From positions 144,921-208,920 of the forward strand of contig NZ_JAULSA010000010.1 in assembly GCF_030518235.1 (NCBI RefSeq): a stretch of 64,000 bases of DNA. Direction: 5' to 3'. The notes below the pieces were generated by a model. The model worked only from the letters and a program-made list of their open reading frames with translations. It was not told the DNA's origin and searched no databases. Source of the stretch: Saccharibacillus sp. CPCC 101409. GTDB taxonomy: Bacteria > Bacillota > Bacilli > Paenibacillales > Paenibacillaceae. Made by a program: the position numbers and the translations under genes. Within the stretch, counting starts at the first letter, position 1. Every line of letters starts with the position of its first letter. Of this stretch, positions 8,719 to 17,270 are shown in pieces.

Positions 8719-8749
8719 AGCATAAGGGCTCACGTAACGTGAGGGTCAA
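8719..8749 (-). promoter_or_regulatory. MerR-type promoter with 19-bp spacer and dyad operator
   Basis: On the minus strand TTGACC and TATGCT are separated by exactly 19 bases, the long spacer typical of MerR-controlled promoters. The spacer contains the dyad CTCACGT-t-ACGTGAG (8729-8743). GACCCTCACGTT resembles the Mta/BmrR-type target sequence. It lies 24 bases upstream of the GTG of the MerR gene and strongly suggests autoregulation. Confidence 0.8.
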
Positions 8750-8760
8750 GACGTTTCGAT

Positions 8761-8806
8761 AAAAAAATCTTCCGGATTTACGCAAAACTCGCATAAATCC
8801 GGAAGA
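8761..8806 (-). terminator. Terminator of the EEP hydrolase gene
   Basis: A perfect 13-bp stem (TCTTCCGGATTTA and its complement) with a 13-base loop is followed on the minus strand by seven T residues. It separates the hydrolase gene from the MerR promoter. Confidence 0.92.
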
Positions 8807-8881
8807 CTCGTTTTCAGTATAGGAGCTTGCAGCTTGTCTTCCTTCAATAGAAAGAAGAATCCCATTCGGCCAAGCCGGCGG

Positions 8882-9724
8882 TTAAATGCCGGGCAGCACC
8901 AGTTCGGCGATAACCGGATAATGGTCCGACGGATATTTGCCCGAGAAATCGCGACGGTCGACCACGGTACGGGAAACTTCAAGCGGCGCTTCGGCGAAAA
9001 TGTAGTCGATCGGTTCGCCTTCCAGCCCGCCGAGGAAATCGTGGAACGTGCGGCCGACTTCGCCCGGGAGCGCGGTGTACGCGTCGACCAGGCCCGGCGC
9101 AAGGCCGGCTTCCGCCAGCTCGCCGCGCAGATAGCGCAGCGGAGCGTCGGACGGTCCTCCGTTCATATCGCCCATCAGGATGCCGAAGCTGCCCGGACGC
9201 TGCTCTTTGTGCCGCAGCATGGCCGCCGCGACCAGCTTGGCGCCTTCGATCCGCGCCGTCTCGCCGATATGGTCGAGATGCGTGTTGTACACGCGAATCT
9301 CCGAACCGGACGCGAGGTGCCGGAACCTTCCCCAGGTGCAGATGCGCGGATAGTCGCTGTCCCAGCCGAGCGAGCCGACCGACTCCGGCGTTTCCGACAG
9401 CCAGAACTGCCCCTGCTCCAGCGGCTCGAATTCGTTTTTGCGATAAAAGATTGCGCAGTGTTCGTCTTGGATTCCCCCGAGCCGCCCTTCGCCGATCCGG
9501 TCGTACCCCGGCAGCTCGCGCTCCAGCTCCTCCAGCATAATCAGATAGCCTTCCTGCACGCCTGCAAAAGACGGCGCGTGCGCCGCGATCGTTTCCGCCG
9601 CTTGGGATGCCCGGTGCAGCCATTCGTTCCCCGCGTCGTTCGCCGTATGCGTGCGCAGATTGAAGGTCATGATCTTCAAACCGTTCTCCCCCGCGTTTCC
9701 TGTCGTGCCTGCTTGTTCAGTCAT
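8882..9724 (-). CDS. Endonuclease/exonuclease/phosphatase family protein
   Basis: The 280-residue protein belongs to the metal-dependent EEP phosphodiesterase superfamily. Visible motifs are LKIMTFNLR (metal-binding Asn), GVQE (metal-binding Glu), NTHLDHIG (catalytic His region), LMGDMNGGPSD (Asp/Asn pair), IDYIFA and the terminal SDHYPV His. No signal peptide is present, so it acts in the cytosol. The substrate is unknown; family members include sugar-phosphate, lipid and nucleic acid phosphodiesterases. ATG at 9724 has AGGAGG eight bases upstream; an ATG at 9754 does not. It is a single gene between two terminators. Confidence 0.9.
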   Translation of the reverse strand: MTEQAGTTGNAGENGLKIMTFNLRTHTANDAGNEWLHRASQAAETIAAHAPSFAGVQEGYLIMLEELERELPGYDRIGEGRLGGIQDEHCAIFYRKNEFEPLEQGQFWLSETPESVGSLGWDSDYPRICTWGRFRHLASGSEIRVYNTHLDHIGETARIEGAKLVAAAMLRHKEQRPGSFGILMGDMNGGPSDAPLRYLRGELAEAGLAPGLVDAYTALPGEVGRTFHDFLGGLEGEPIDYIFAEAPLEVSRTVVDRRDFSGKYPSDHYPVIAELVLPGI

Positions 9725-9867
9725 TGTCCAGTCCTCCTGTTTACTGCGGTCCAACGCTCCGGGTATTCGTTTCCGCCGGAAATCCGGCTTTGTTCGAAAC
9801 GTTTCTATACTCTTGATGATAACCCTTTCACTTTGATTTGGACAGCTTATTTTTATCTATGGTAACA

Positions 9868-9907
9868 CAAAAAGAGCAAGCGGTTTCGTGACGAAACGCG
9901 CCGCTCC
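9868..9907 (-). terminator. Terminator of the hrtBA transcript
   Basis: On the minus strand an imperfect stem (GAGCGG..GTTTCG with CGAAAC..CGCTTGCTC) ends in five T residues, 18 bases after the hrtA stop. Confidence 0.75.
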
Positions 9908-9924
9908 GGGTTGATGCAGTGCCG

Positions 9925-10665
9925 TTATTCCTGCCGCAGCTTTCCGCTCTCCAGGCGCAGCACCCGGTCGCAGTACGGCAGAATCCGCTCGTCGTGCGTC
10001 ACGATCACGCCTGCTTTGCCTTCGGCTTTGACGCGCTCGGCGAGCAGGCGCGTCACGTCGCGGCCGCGGTCCGCGTCGAGGCTTGCGGTCGGCTCGTCGG
10101 CCAGGATGACCGACGGATCGTTCATCAGCGCCCGCGCGATCGCGACGCGCTGGCGTTCGCCCCCGGACAGCTTGTCCGGGTAATACCTGCGCCGCTCGCT
10201 CAGGCCGAGCCGCTCCAGCAGCTCGGACGCGCGGCGCGCGGTCTGCGCTTTGTCGGCGCCGCCGAGCTTCGCGACGAGGCGCAGCTGCTCTTCGACCTTC
10301 AGGTAGGGCAGCAGATTCGCCCCCTGGAAGATAAACCCGATCTGCCTCAGCCGCAGATCGGCCAGCCGCCGGGGATTCAAGCCGGCCAGATCGCGGCCGC
10401 CGACCGCCACGGCGCCGCGCGTGGGCGTCAGCAGCGCGCCCGCGATCGAGAGAAACGTGCTCTTGCCGGAGCCGGACGGCCCGACCACGGCGACCAGCTC
10501 GCCGGCCGAGACCGCAAGGGACAATCCGTCCAGCACGGTCAGCACCGCTTCCCCGTCGCCGTAAGTATGCGTCACCGCGTCGAGCAGCAGCCGGGTTTCC
10601 GCACCGTGCGGAGAATTTGCGGACATCCCGGCTAAATCGGTTCTTTCCATCGTGTCCTTGTTCAT
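9925..10665 (-). CDS. hrtA: Heme efflux ABC transporter ATP-binding protein
   Basis: The 246-residue ATPase of a MacB/LolD-type transporter shows Walker A GPSGSGKST (about 62-70), the Q-loop FIFQGANL, signature LSGGE (166-170), Walker B VILADEP and the H-loop VTHDE. Its ATG overlaps the stop of hrtB by four bases (ATGA), so the two are translationally coupled. The partner permease, the adjacent hssRS-like two-component genes and the direct repeat before hrtB identify it as HrtA, which with HrtB extracts excess heme from the membrane in Staphylococcus and Bacillus. Without that context it could only be called a MacB-type ATPase. Confidence 0.88.
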   Translation of the reverse strand: MNKDTMERTDLAGMSANSPHGAETRLLLDAVTHTYGDGEAVLTVLDGLSLAVSAGELVAVVGPSGSGKSTFLSIAGALLTPTRGAVAVGGRDLAGLNPRRLADLRLRQIGFIFQGANLLPYLKVEEQLRLVAKLGGADKAQTARRASELLERLGLSERRRYYPDKLSGGERQRVAIARALMNDPSVILADEPTASLDADRGRDVTRLLAERVKAEGKAGVIVTHDERILPYCDRVLRLESGKLRQE

Positions 10666-11780
10666 GCTCCGGCCCTCCCTATGGCGTCAAGCGCGTCCGT
10701 TCTGGCTACTTTGACGATCGAGACCAGGCCGCCGAGCAGCGCCACGCCGAGAAACAGCGCGCAGCTCAGCAGAATCGTTCCCCCGCTCAGGGCGAACGGC
10801 ATGGCCGCCGGCAGCATCTCTTTCATGACCAGCACCAGCGCGACGCTCAGCGCCAGACTGCCCGCCGAAAGCACCAGCACCTGTCCGGCGACGCTTCCGG
10901 CCAGATAAGCCGTGCGGGCGCCGATCGCTTTGAGAATGCCGAACTGGCTTGTTTTCTGAATCGTGATGACGTAGAAGAAGACCGCCAGCACAAAAGCCGA
11001 AATGATATACAGAAATACGATCATCATCAGCAGCGAAGACTGCTCGGCTTTGTGTCCCGGAATCGCGGAGATCGCCTGCGCTTTGGTGATGATATCGGCG
11101 TCCGTCAAAGACGCGGCCAGTTCGTTCGCCCGGCTGCCGGAGCTTCGCAGCGCGATCGCGTTGAACGCCGTATCCGGTTCGCCGCCGCGCGCGGCCATCA
11201 ACTCCGAGCGGTAAGACGCCCAGTCCGCGGCGTTCATCCAGACCGCGGGCATATGGCTGTAGGAATTGTTTTCGATAAAGCCGTTTACCCGCCACTTCAA
11301 GCCGGTCGTGCCGTCGACGATCGTGTCGCCGATCCCGACGCCGGAATCGGCCAGGTCTCGATCCACCACGACATCGCCGGTTTCCGATGCGTCCAGCGCG
11401 CCGCCTTCGACGGTTTCCGGCATCAGCCAGCTTCCCGCTTCCGCGCCGAACAGCGCAATATCGATCTTGCCGCTTTGTCCGTCTTTGGTCACCGTCGTCA
11501 TCTGCACGCCGAGCGGTTCCGCGCTGTCCGCTCCGACAATCGCGCGCGCATCCTCCACCTGCTGCGCATGCAGCTGCGAACGCGCAAAGCGGTCGTCCGA
11601 ATCTTTTTGCACGGCAAAATGATCGGCTTTCATGCTCCGCACCGCCGAAGACGTCGCGCTGCCCAGGCCGTTGGCCAGTCCCGTCACGAACAGTACCAGA
11701 AACGAAACCAGCAGCATGATTGTGACGATCAGCACATAGCGGGTCCTGGAAAAGCGTATTTCCCGAAGCGCCAAAAACAT
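10662..11780 (-). CDS. hrtB: Heme efflux ABC transporter permease
   Basis: This 372-residue FtsX-type permease starts MFLALREIRFSRTRYVLIV, very like HrtB of Staphylococcus aureus, with a first membrane helix, a long extracellular domain (about residues 45-225) and three C-terminal helices. ATG at 11780 is chosen because GGGAGG lies nine bases upstream; the open frame extends upstream without support. It is the first gene of the hrtBA unit and its promoter carries an HssR-type direct repeat. It would pass heme from the membrane to the outside when heme becomes toxic. Confidence 0.88.
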   Translation of the reverse strand: MFLALREIRFSRTRYVLIVTIMLLVSFLVLFVTGLANGLGSATSSAVRSMKADHFAVQKDSDDRFARSQLHAQQVEDARAIVGADSAEPLGVQMTTVTKDGQSGKIDIALFGAEAGSWLMPETVEGGALDASETGDVVVDRDLADSGVGIGDTIVDGTTGLKWRVNGFIENNSYSHMPAVWMNAADWASYRSELMAARGGEPDTAFNAIALRSSGSRANELAASLTDADIITKAQAISAIPGHKAEQSSLLMMIVFLYIISAFVLAVFFYVITIQKTSQFGILKAIGARTAYLAGSVAGQVLVLSAGSLALSVALVLVMKEMLPAAMPFALSGGTILLSCALFLGVALLGGLVSIVKVARTDALDAIGRAGA

Positions 11781-11820
11781 ATGTTTACCCCTCCCCGTTT
11801 TCCCTTCCGGTTGCATCCCC

Positions 11821-11853
11821 AGTCTAGGAAGGGAAAATGAACGGAGTATGAAC
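11821..11853 (-). promoter_or_regulatory. hrtBA promoter with HssR direct repeat
   Basis: On the minus strand the sequence reads GTTCATACT-CC-GTTCATTTT (11834-11853), followed by a -10-like TAGACT (11821-11826). The HssR site known from S. aureus hrtAB is a direct repeat close to GTTCATATT-N2-GTTCATATT, so arm sequence and two-base spacing both agree. The repeat covers the place of the -35 box, as expected for a response regulator that activates transcription. Confidence 0.78.
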
Positions 11854-11900
11854 GTTAAATTACAATTGCCGCCTGCCGGCCCGCCGCTCTGCTGCTTCGT

Positions 11901-13298
11901 TCAGAGCCGGGGAAGTTTGACGATAAACGTCGAACCCTGGCCGGGCTCGCTCTCGGCCGAGATCGTTCCGTCGTGCAGCTGCACGATCTGGCGCGAGATC
12001 GCAAGACCCAGCCCGGTTCCCCCGCCCGAACGCGCCGGATCGCCGCGGTAGAAGCGCTCGAACAGCAGCGGCAGCTTCTCCGGCGGGATGCCGTCTCCGG
12101 TATCGGCGAAGCGGACCTCGCACCAGCCGTCCCGGGCTTCGGCCGCGACCGAGATCGACCGTCCTTCGGGAATATGCTTGACCGCGTTGGACAGCAGATT
12201 GATCCAGACCTGGTCGAGCAGCGTCGCTTCGCCGAGCACGAGCAGGCGGTCCGGCACGGCAAGCTTCAGCGCGATGCCTTTCTCGTCGAGCTGCCAGTCC
12301 AGCACTTCGGCCGCGCGGCGGATCTCGGCGCGCAGGTTGAGCGGACTGCGCACCAGGCCGTCTTCCATCCGGTCGAGCGAAGACAGCAGCAGAAGCTGGC
12401 GGCCGAGCGCGGACAACCGGCGGCTTTCTTCGCCGATAATGCCCGCGTAGCGAACCCGTTCTTCGTCGGGCAGCCGACCGGCCGCCAGTTCCTGCGCAAA
12501 GCCCTGGATCGACGTCAGCGGCGACTGGATCTCGTGCGACACATTCGCGACGAATTCGCGCCGCGATTGTTCCGCCCGTGACAGGCTGCGGCTCATCGTC
12601 ATAAAGTGTCCGGCGAGCTGCCCGATCTCGTCTTGGCGCCGCGTCGGCAGCTCGATCCCGTAGCGGCCGTCCGCAATCTGCTGCGTCGCCGCCGTCATCC
12701 GGGTAATCGGTTTGACCAGATAGCGCGTCGCAATCAGGAAGATCGCAATGCTGAACGCGACCGTAAGCAGCCCGATCATCGCGAAGAAGCTGCGCAGCTC
12801 GCCGAACTGCAGGATCACGTCCGGGCGCAGAAACAGGGCCGCCGGCTTACCGCCGATCGTCAGCGGCACGCCGACCGTATTGCTGAGCCGGTTGTCGAAG
12901 AAGCCGGTAATAAACGGCCGGTTCGGAAAGGCGGCCACGCCGTGATACTCGCCGCCGTCCAGCACTTTTCGCGCCGCCGCTTCGTCCAGATCCCGCTGAC
13001 GAAAATCCCTGCCGTAGAACCGTTCTTCGCCCGCCCCGTCGGTGACGTACAGCTCGTAACCCAGCGCCGCCGCGCTCGCCAGATAAATATCCGCGTCGCC
13101 GGGACGAAGCTCCGCCGTGCGCTGGATCTCGTAAGCGATCCCGGTCAGCTTGGCGTCGTTGTACGGCTTGAGGCTCGCGTGATAATACACGTTCGACACC
13201 AGAAAGCCGAGCAGCGCGCTGACCGCGACGGCCAGGATCGTCGTCAGGCACACGCGGATATACAGGCTGCGGTTCAGCCGCGCAAACCGGTTCTTCAC
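11901..13298 (-). CDS. hssS: Heme-sensing histidine kinase
   Basis: The 465-residue kinase has a membrane helix at about 13-36, an extracellular sensor of 130 residues with the HssS-like FITGFFDN..SNTVG segment, a second helix at about 170-192, a HAMP domain, a dimerisation domain with phospho-acceptor His255 in NVSHEIQSP, and an ATPase domain with NLLSNAVKHI, DTGDGIPPE and GTGLGLAI. Its start overlaps the hssR stop by four bases. In S. aureus HssS senses heme-induced damage and phosphorylates HssR. The sensor similarity plus the hrtBA neighbours support the name. Confidence 0.9.
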   Translation of the reverse strand: MKNRFARLNRSLYIRVCLTTILAVAVSALLGFLVSNVYYHASLKPYNDAKLTGIAYEIQRTAELRPGDADIYLASAAALGYELYVTDGAGEERFYGRDFRQRDLDEAAARKVLDGGEYHGVAAFPNRPFITGFFDNRLSNTVGVPLTIGGKPAALFLRPDVILQFGELRSFFAMIGLLTVAFSIAIFLIATRYLVKPITRMTAATQQIADGRYGIELPTRRQDEIGQLAGHFMTMSRSLSRAEQSRREFVANVSHEIQSPLTSIQGFAQELAAGRLPDEERVRYAGIIGEESRRLSALGRQLLLLSSLDRMEDGLVRSPLNLRAEIRRAAEVLDWQLDEKGIALKLAVPDRLLVLGEATLLDQVWINLLSNAVKHIPEGRSISVAAEARDGWCEVRFADTGDGIPPEKLPLLFERFYRGDPARSGGGTGLGLAISRQIVQLHDGTISAESEPGQGSTFIVKLPRL

Positions 13299-13972
13299 GG
13301 CCGGCCCGCTTCCAGCTTGTAGCCGATTCCGCGCACGGTACGGATTGCAAAGTCGTCTCCGTAGTCGGCGAACCGCTGGCGCAGCCGTTTGATATGGACG
13401 TCCACCGTGCGTTCGTCCCCTTCGTAATCCGCTCCCCAGACAAGGCGAATCAGCTCGCCGCGCTCGAACAGGCGGCCGGGATACTGCGCAAGCTGGGCCA
13501 GCAGCTCGAATTCTTTGAGCGGCAGCAGCAGCGTCATGTCCCCGTCGGTCACTTCGTGATTTTTGCGGTCCACGGTCAGCCGGTTCAAGCGGATCTTCTC
13601 GCTCGACGCGAGCGAATACCGGCGAAACAGCGCGTTCATGCGAAACAGCAGTTCTTTCGGCTCGAACGGCTTGGTCATATAATCGTCGGTCCCGCTATCG
13701 TAACCGGCTTCCTTGTCCGTCAACTGTTCGCGCGCCGTCAGCAGAATCACCGGAATATCGTAGCGGACGCGAATCAATTCGCACAGCTCCAGCCCGTCTT
13801 TTCCCGGCATCATCACATCGAGCACAGCCAGATCGACCGGCGATTCTTGCAGTTTGCGCGCCGCTTCGTCGCCGTCGCGGGCTTCGATCACCCGGTACCC
13901 CTCCTGGGTCAGCACCGTACGCAGCAGCGCGCGAATATGGGCGTCGTCGTCGGCAACCAGCACCTTTTTCAT
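13295..13972 (-). CDS. hssR: Heme response regulator (OmpR family)
   Basis: This 225-residue OmpR/PhoB-type regulator has the acidic pocket (VADDD), phosphorylation site Asp52 (LAVLDVMMPG), the conserved Thr and Lys (LLTAR, TKPFEPKEL) and a C-terminal winged HTH ending TVDVHIKRLRQRF and TVRGIGYKLE. The stretch YDIPVILLTAREQLTDKE..GTDDY.TKPFE.KEL is very close to HssR. ATG at 13972 is preceded by GGGAGG at eight bases. It is cotranslated with hssS and should activate hrtBA at the direct repeat before hrtB. Confidence 0.9.
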   Translation of the reverse strand: MKKVLVADDDAHIRALLRTVLTQEGYRVIEARDGDEAARKLQESPVDLAVLDVMMPGKDGLELCELIRVRYDIPVILLTAREQLTDKEAGYDSGTDDYMTKPFEPKELLFRMNALFRRYSLASSEKIRLNRLTVDRKNHEVTDGDMTLLLPLKEFELLAQLAQYPGRLFERGELIRLVWGADYEGDERTVDVHIKRLRQRFADYGDDFAIRTVRGIGYKLEAGRP

Positions 13973-13998
13973 CTTCCGTCCCTCCCGTTTACAAGCGT

Positions 13999-14778
13999 TC
14001 AATCCTCGATTCCGGCAAAGTAACGCGCGCTGTCCATCATCGGCGAGCAGTCCGTATGGTCTCCGCCCAGCTCGATTTCGAAAATAAAATCTTTACCGCG
14101 CACCAACGGCTTGACCATGCGCCAATCGATCAGCCCCGCGCCGAGCGTCAGCGAGTCGTGCCGTTGTCCCATGCTGTCCACCAGATGATAATAGCGCGCA
14201 TACGGGGCGGTCCGCTCCAGCACGCCGCGCAAACGCTCGTTGTCCCCGCGAAACCCGATAAACGCATGGCTCACGTCCACATTGACCGGCAGATTCAGCG
14301 GCTCGATCAGCTCGTCGATCAAGTGCGGATTGCCGTAACAGAACAGTCCTTCGGTCGAGTCCTCCCACAGCAGCAGTCCGCTGTCGTATCCCGGAACGGC
14401 GCGGATCGCTTCGCGCAGTTCGATCGTCCGCTCCCGGTTGACGGGCAGATCGCCCAGTCCCACATAATGCGCGTGAATCACGCATTTGGCGCCTTCTTCT
14501 TCGCAGATCCGCAGCAGATCGCCGGTCGATTCCCGATAAAAGCGCCGCATCTCCGCGTTTTCGCTCAAAATATCCAGAAAAGCGCCGCGGTATCGGGAAG
14601 GATGGTGCATATAGGCTTTAATACCGCGCCGATTCAGTTCCCTCACCCGCCCGCGGATCAGCTCCGTGCGCTCCATATCCTGTTCGGTCAAAAACAGTTC
14701 CAGAATTTCCGGTTCGCAGCCCAGGCGGTTGCCGAAACTTTTGTCGTCGATCCCGCCTTTTAACCTGATGTAATCCAT
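13999..14778 (-). CDS. Sugar phosphate isomerase/epimerase-like TIM barrel protein
   Basis: The 259-residue product has the xylose-isomerase-like TIM-barrel pattern: VIHAHYVGLGD, LLLWEDSTEGLF, VNVDVSHAFIG, YYHLVDSMGQRHDSLTLGAGLIDW and FIFEIELG, with metal-binding Glu, Asp and His residues in the expected strands. The substrate is unknown; family members act on sugars, inosose or hydroxypyruvate. The start at 14778 has AAGGAGA upstream at about 11 bases. It has its own promoter and is separated from the GH43 gene by a strong terminator. The stop lies 26 bases before hssR, so read-through into hssRS is possible. Confidence 0.82.
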   Translation of the reverse strand: MDYIRLKGGIDDKSFGNRLGCEPEILELFLTEQDMERTELIRGRVRELNRRGIKAYMHHPSRYRGAFLDILSENAEMRRFYRESTGDLLRICEEEGAKCVIHAHYVGLGDLPVNRERTIELREAIRAVPGYDSGLLLWEDSTEGLFCYGNPHLIDELIEPLNLPVNVDVSHAFIGFRGDNERLRGVLERTAPYARYYHLVDSMGQRHDSLTLGAGLIDWRMVKPLVRGKDFIFEIELGGDHTDCSPMMDSARYFAGIED

Positions 14779-14873
14779 GCGTTTCTTCGATCTCCTTTCG
14801 CCTGCCGGTCCCGGGGCGCGTATTCGGATTCCGGTGCCAATCCCAAAACGCGCCCCAAACACCCGTCTTCCGT

Positions 14874-14902
14874 ATTTTAACGAAAAGCGCGGCGGCAGAC
14901 AA
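14874..14902 (-). promoter_or_regulatory. Candidate sigma-A promoter of the TIM-barrel gene
   Basis: TTGTCT and TAAAAT are spaced by 17 bases on the minus strand, about 100 bases upstream of the start codon and downstream of the GH43 terminator. Confidence 0.5.
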
Positions 14903-14921
14903 AGAAGGATTTTCGCCCATC

Positions 14922-14968
14922 AAAAAAAGCTTTCCGGAAACCGTTTGTGCGGCGTTCCGGAAAAGCTT
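14922..14968 (-). terminator. Terminator of the GH43 gene
   Basis: A long stem (AAGCTTTTCCGGAA with TTTCCGGAAAGCTT) is followed by seven T residues on the minus strand, about 20 bases after the GH43 stop. Confidence 0.92.
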
Positions 14969-14988
14969 CGTTGTCAACTGTCTGGTCG

Positions 14989-15975
14989 TTATGAAGAAAT
15001 CCGATCGAGCTCGCCGCAACCTGTATCCGGCCGCGGCAATCCGAAGTTCGGCGTGCCGTCTTCGTTCCATTCGATGATCTGCACGCGCGCGTGGCGGTTC
15101 GGATCGTAGAGCGGATCTCCGACCACTTCCTTGTAGCTTCTGCCGTGGTAGACGAGCAGATCGAGCGTCCCGTCTTCCGATACGGTGAAGCTGTTATGCC
15201 CCGGTCCGTACTGGCTGTTGGCTTCCGAGGTGGCGAAGACCGGAATCGGCGTTTTGACCCACGAGTTCGGATCGAGCAGGTCGCTGTCTTCGTCCGCGGT
15301 CAGCAGTCCCATGCAGTAGTTGAAGTCGGTCGCGCTGGCCGAGAACGTCATAAAGATCTTTCCGCTGCGCTTGAGGATTGCCGCGCCTTCGTTGACGAGG
15401 AAGCCGATCTTCTCCCACTCGTATTCCGGCTGCGACAGGCAGACCTGCTCGCCGCGCAGCGTCCACGGATTCTCCATCTCGGAAATGTACAGGTTGGAGT
15501 TGCCCGGTACTTCGGGGTCTTTCTGCGCCCAGACATAATAGCGGGTGCCGCGGTGTTCGAACGAGGTCGCATCCAGCGCGAACGTTTCCCACCAGGTGAC
15601 GATCTGTCCTTTTTCGATCCATTCGCCTTCAAGCGGATTCTCGGAATCGGTTTCGAGCGCGAACATGCGATGGTCGAACAGCCCTTCCTTGGTTTCCGAG
15701 GTATGGGCGGCCGCAAAGTATACGTACCATTTATTGTCGATGTAATGGATCTCCGGAGCCCAGATATTGGCGCTCATCGGTCCGCTGTCGTGCTTGGTCC
15801 AGATGACCTTCGCTTCCGCTTCGGCCAGCCCGGCCAGAGTGCGCGAGCGGCGCAGTTCGAGCCGATCGTATTCCGGCACGGACGCGGTGAAGTAATAGAA
15901 GCCGTCGGTATGTTTGTAGATGAAGGGATCGGCCCGTTGCTCGATCAAAGGGTTGGGAAGGTCGAATGTCGTCAT
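14989..15975 (-). CDS. GH43 family glycosidase, probably alpha-L-arabinofuranosidase
   Basis: The 328-residue five-bladed propeller enzyme has the three GH43 carboxylates in recognisable settings: the catalytic base in QRADPFIY near residue 16, the pKa-modulating Asp in FALDATSFEH, and the acid Glu in LVNEGAAIL. WAPEIHYIDNKWYVYFAA is the usual second-blade motif. No signal peptide is present, so it would work inside the cell on imported oligosaccharides. Enzymes with this sequence style release arabinose from arabino-oligosaccharides; beta-xylosidase activity is an alternative. The sugar transporter genes upstream in the same direction fit such a role. AGGAG lies about ten bases before the ATG. 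Confidence 0.9.
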   Translation of the reverse strand: MTTFDLPNPLIEQRADPFIYKHTDGFYYFTASVPEYDRLELRRSRTLAGLAEAEAKVIWTKHDSGPMSANIWAPEIHYIDNKWYVYFAAAHTSETKEGLFDHRMFALETDSENPLEGEWIEKGQIVTWWETFALDATSFEHRGTRYYVWAQKDPEVPGNSNLYISEMENPWTLRGEQVCLSQPEYEWEKIGFLVNEGAAILKRSGKIFMTFSASATDFNYCMGLLTADEDSDLLDPNSWVKTPIPVFATSEANSQYGPGHNSFTVSEDGTLDLLVYHGRSYKEVVGDPLYDPNRHARVQIIEWNEDGTPNFGLPRPDTGCGELDRISS

Positions 15976-16044
15976 GGCTTGCAGCTCCTAATCGGGAATT
16001 TGAATTCCGGGTTTTCCGTGTTGCTTCGCAGATGCGCGCGGGAC

Positions 16045-16062
16045 GGTGGTGGTGGTGGTGGT
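16045..16062. repeat. (GGT)6 microsatellite in the 15976-16337 gap
   Basis: Six perfect GGT triplets lie 70 bases upstream of the GH43 start, outside any gene. The rest of this 362-base gap contains a hairpin at 16182-16205 (GAGTTTTC / GAAAACTC, eight-base loop) without a T run and no plausible coding sequence or strong promoter. Confidence 0.8.
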
Positions 16063-16337
16063 GTCGCTGCGCGTATTGAAGGGCTTTCGATCGCTTGTTG
16101 AATCCGCTCCGCTACAGTTCCGTCGGCGCATGGCGATAAGGGAAGAACTCGGAATTTTTCGGTGTGGTTGGGGTGAAGATCGAGTTTTCTTCTATTAGAA
16201 AACTCAAGAAAGATCAGGTAAGCAACAGGATTGTGCGTAAAGCGGGATTCATGTCGGATTGTACGGATTTCTTCGGGAAATATTAAGTATGAAATACCGT
16301 CTATCCGTGACTCCGCTCAATCATCGGGAAGCTGACA

Positions 16338-17234
16338 TCAGCCCTTGATACCGGAGTTCAGGTTGATGGACTGGACGAAATATTTCTGCGCGAACAGGAA
16401 CAGGGCCAGGGTCGGGATGATCGCGAGGATCGCGGAGCCCATCAGCTGTCCGATCATGCGGTAGTTGCCGTAGATATCCTGCAGCAGCAGCAGGCCGGCG
16501 GTGACGGGCATCTTGTCGACGTCGGTGTAGACGATGACCGGCCACAGGAAGTCGTTCCACGAACCGGTGAACGAGAACAGGGCGCAGACGATCAGCACCG
16601 GCTTGATCAGCGGCAGCATGATCGAGAAATAGATGCGGAAGTCGCTGGCGCCGTCCACTTTGGCGGATTCGTCCAGGTCTTTCGGGATGCCGAGCATGAA
16701 CTGCCGCACAAGGAAGATATTGCCCATGCCGGCGAGGCCCGGGATCACCATGGCCCAGGCGGTGTTGACCCAGCCGAGCGCGTCGATAATCTTGTAAGCG
16801 GGAATCAGGTTGACGACGCCCGGGAAGAACGAGATGCCGAGCAGCGTGAAGAACATGACGTTGCGGCCTTTGAAGTTCATGCGCGCATAGCCGTAGCCCG
16901 TAATCGAAATCACGACGACGACAAGAAACGTATGCGAGGTCGCGATAAAGATCGAGTTCGTCAGCCAGCGCAGAATCGGCGCGGTCGACGTGTTATCCAG
17001 AATCGCTGTGTAGTTGTCCATAATCCAATTGACGGGCAGCAGCCGGAAGCCGGTGCTGACGACTTCGGTCTGCGAACGGAACGAAGTCGTAATCCCGAAC
17101 ACGACCGGAACGATCCAGATCAGGCACAGCGCGGCGAGGAAGACGTAAGCCACGACCTGCGAAACGCTGATCTTTGCGCGCTTGCGGCCGACGGCCACGG
17201 CGCTTTTATCCAAATTCATTACCTGGTTTGACAT
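16338..17234 (-). CDS. Carbohydrate ABC transporter permease (MalG type)
   Basis: This 298-residue inner-membrane permease has six predicted helices and the CUT1-family EAA loop DESAKVDGASDFRIYFSIMLP that contacts the ATPase. An N-terminal cytoplasmic tail with KRAKISVSQVVAYVFL precedes helix one. It is the last gene of the transporter unit, 36 bases after the MalF-type gene. No ATPase gene is in the cluster, which is usual in Firmicutes, where a shared MsmX-type ATPase energises many CUT1 importers. The substrate is probably an arabino- or related oligosaccharide, judged from the GH43 neighbour. Confidence 0.93.
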   Translation of the reverse strand: MSNQVMNLDKSAVAVGRKRAKISVSQVVAYVFLAALCLIWIVPVVFGITTSFRSQTEVVSTGFRLLPVNWIMDNYTAILDNTSTAPILRWLTNSIFIATSHTFLVVVVISITGYGYARMNFKGRNVMFFTLLGISFFPGVVNLIPAYKIIDALGWVNTAWAMVIPGLAGMGNIFLVRQFMLGIPKDLDESAKVDGASDFRIYFSIMLPLIKPVLIVCALFSFTGSWNDFLWPVIVYTDVDKMPVTAGLLLLQDIYGNYRMIGQLMGSAILAIIPTLALFLFAQKYFVQSINLNSGIKG

Positions 17235-17270
17235 GATTGCACCACCCTTTTCCGTTTCCTGCGATTCAGG

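Noticed and set aside
16182..16205. Hairpin in the gap after the sugar transporter as terminator
   Set aside because: The stem is real but no T run follows on either strand, so I list it only as a hairpin.
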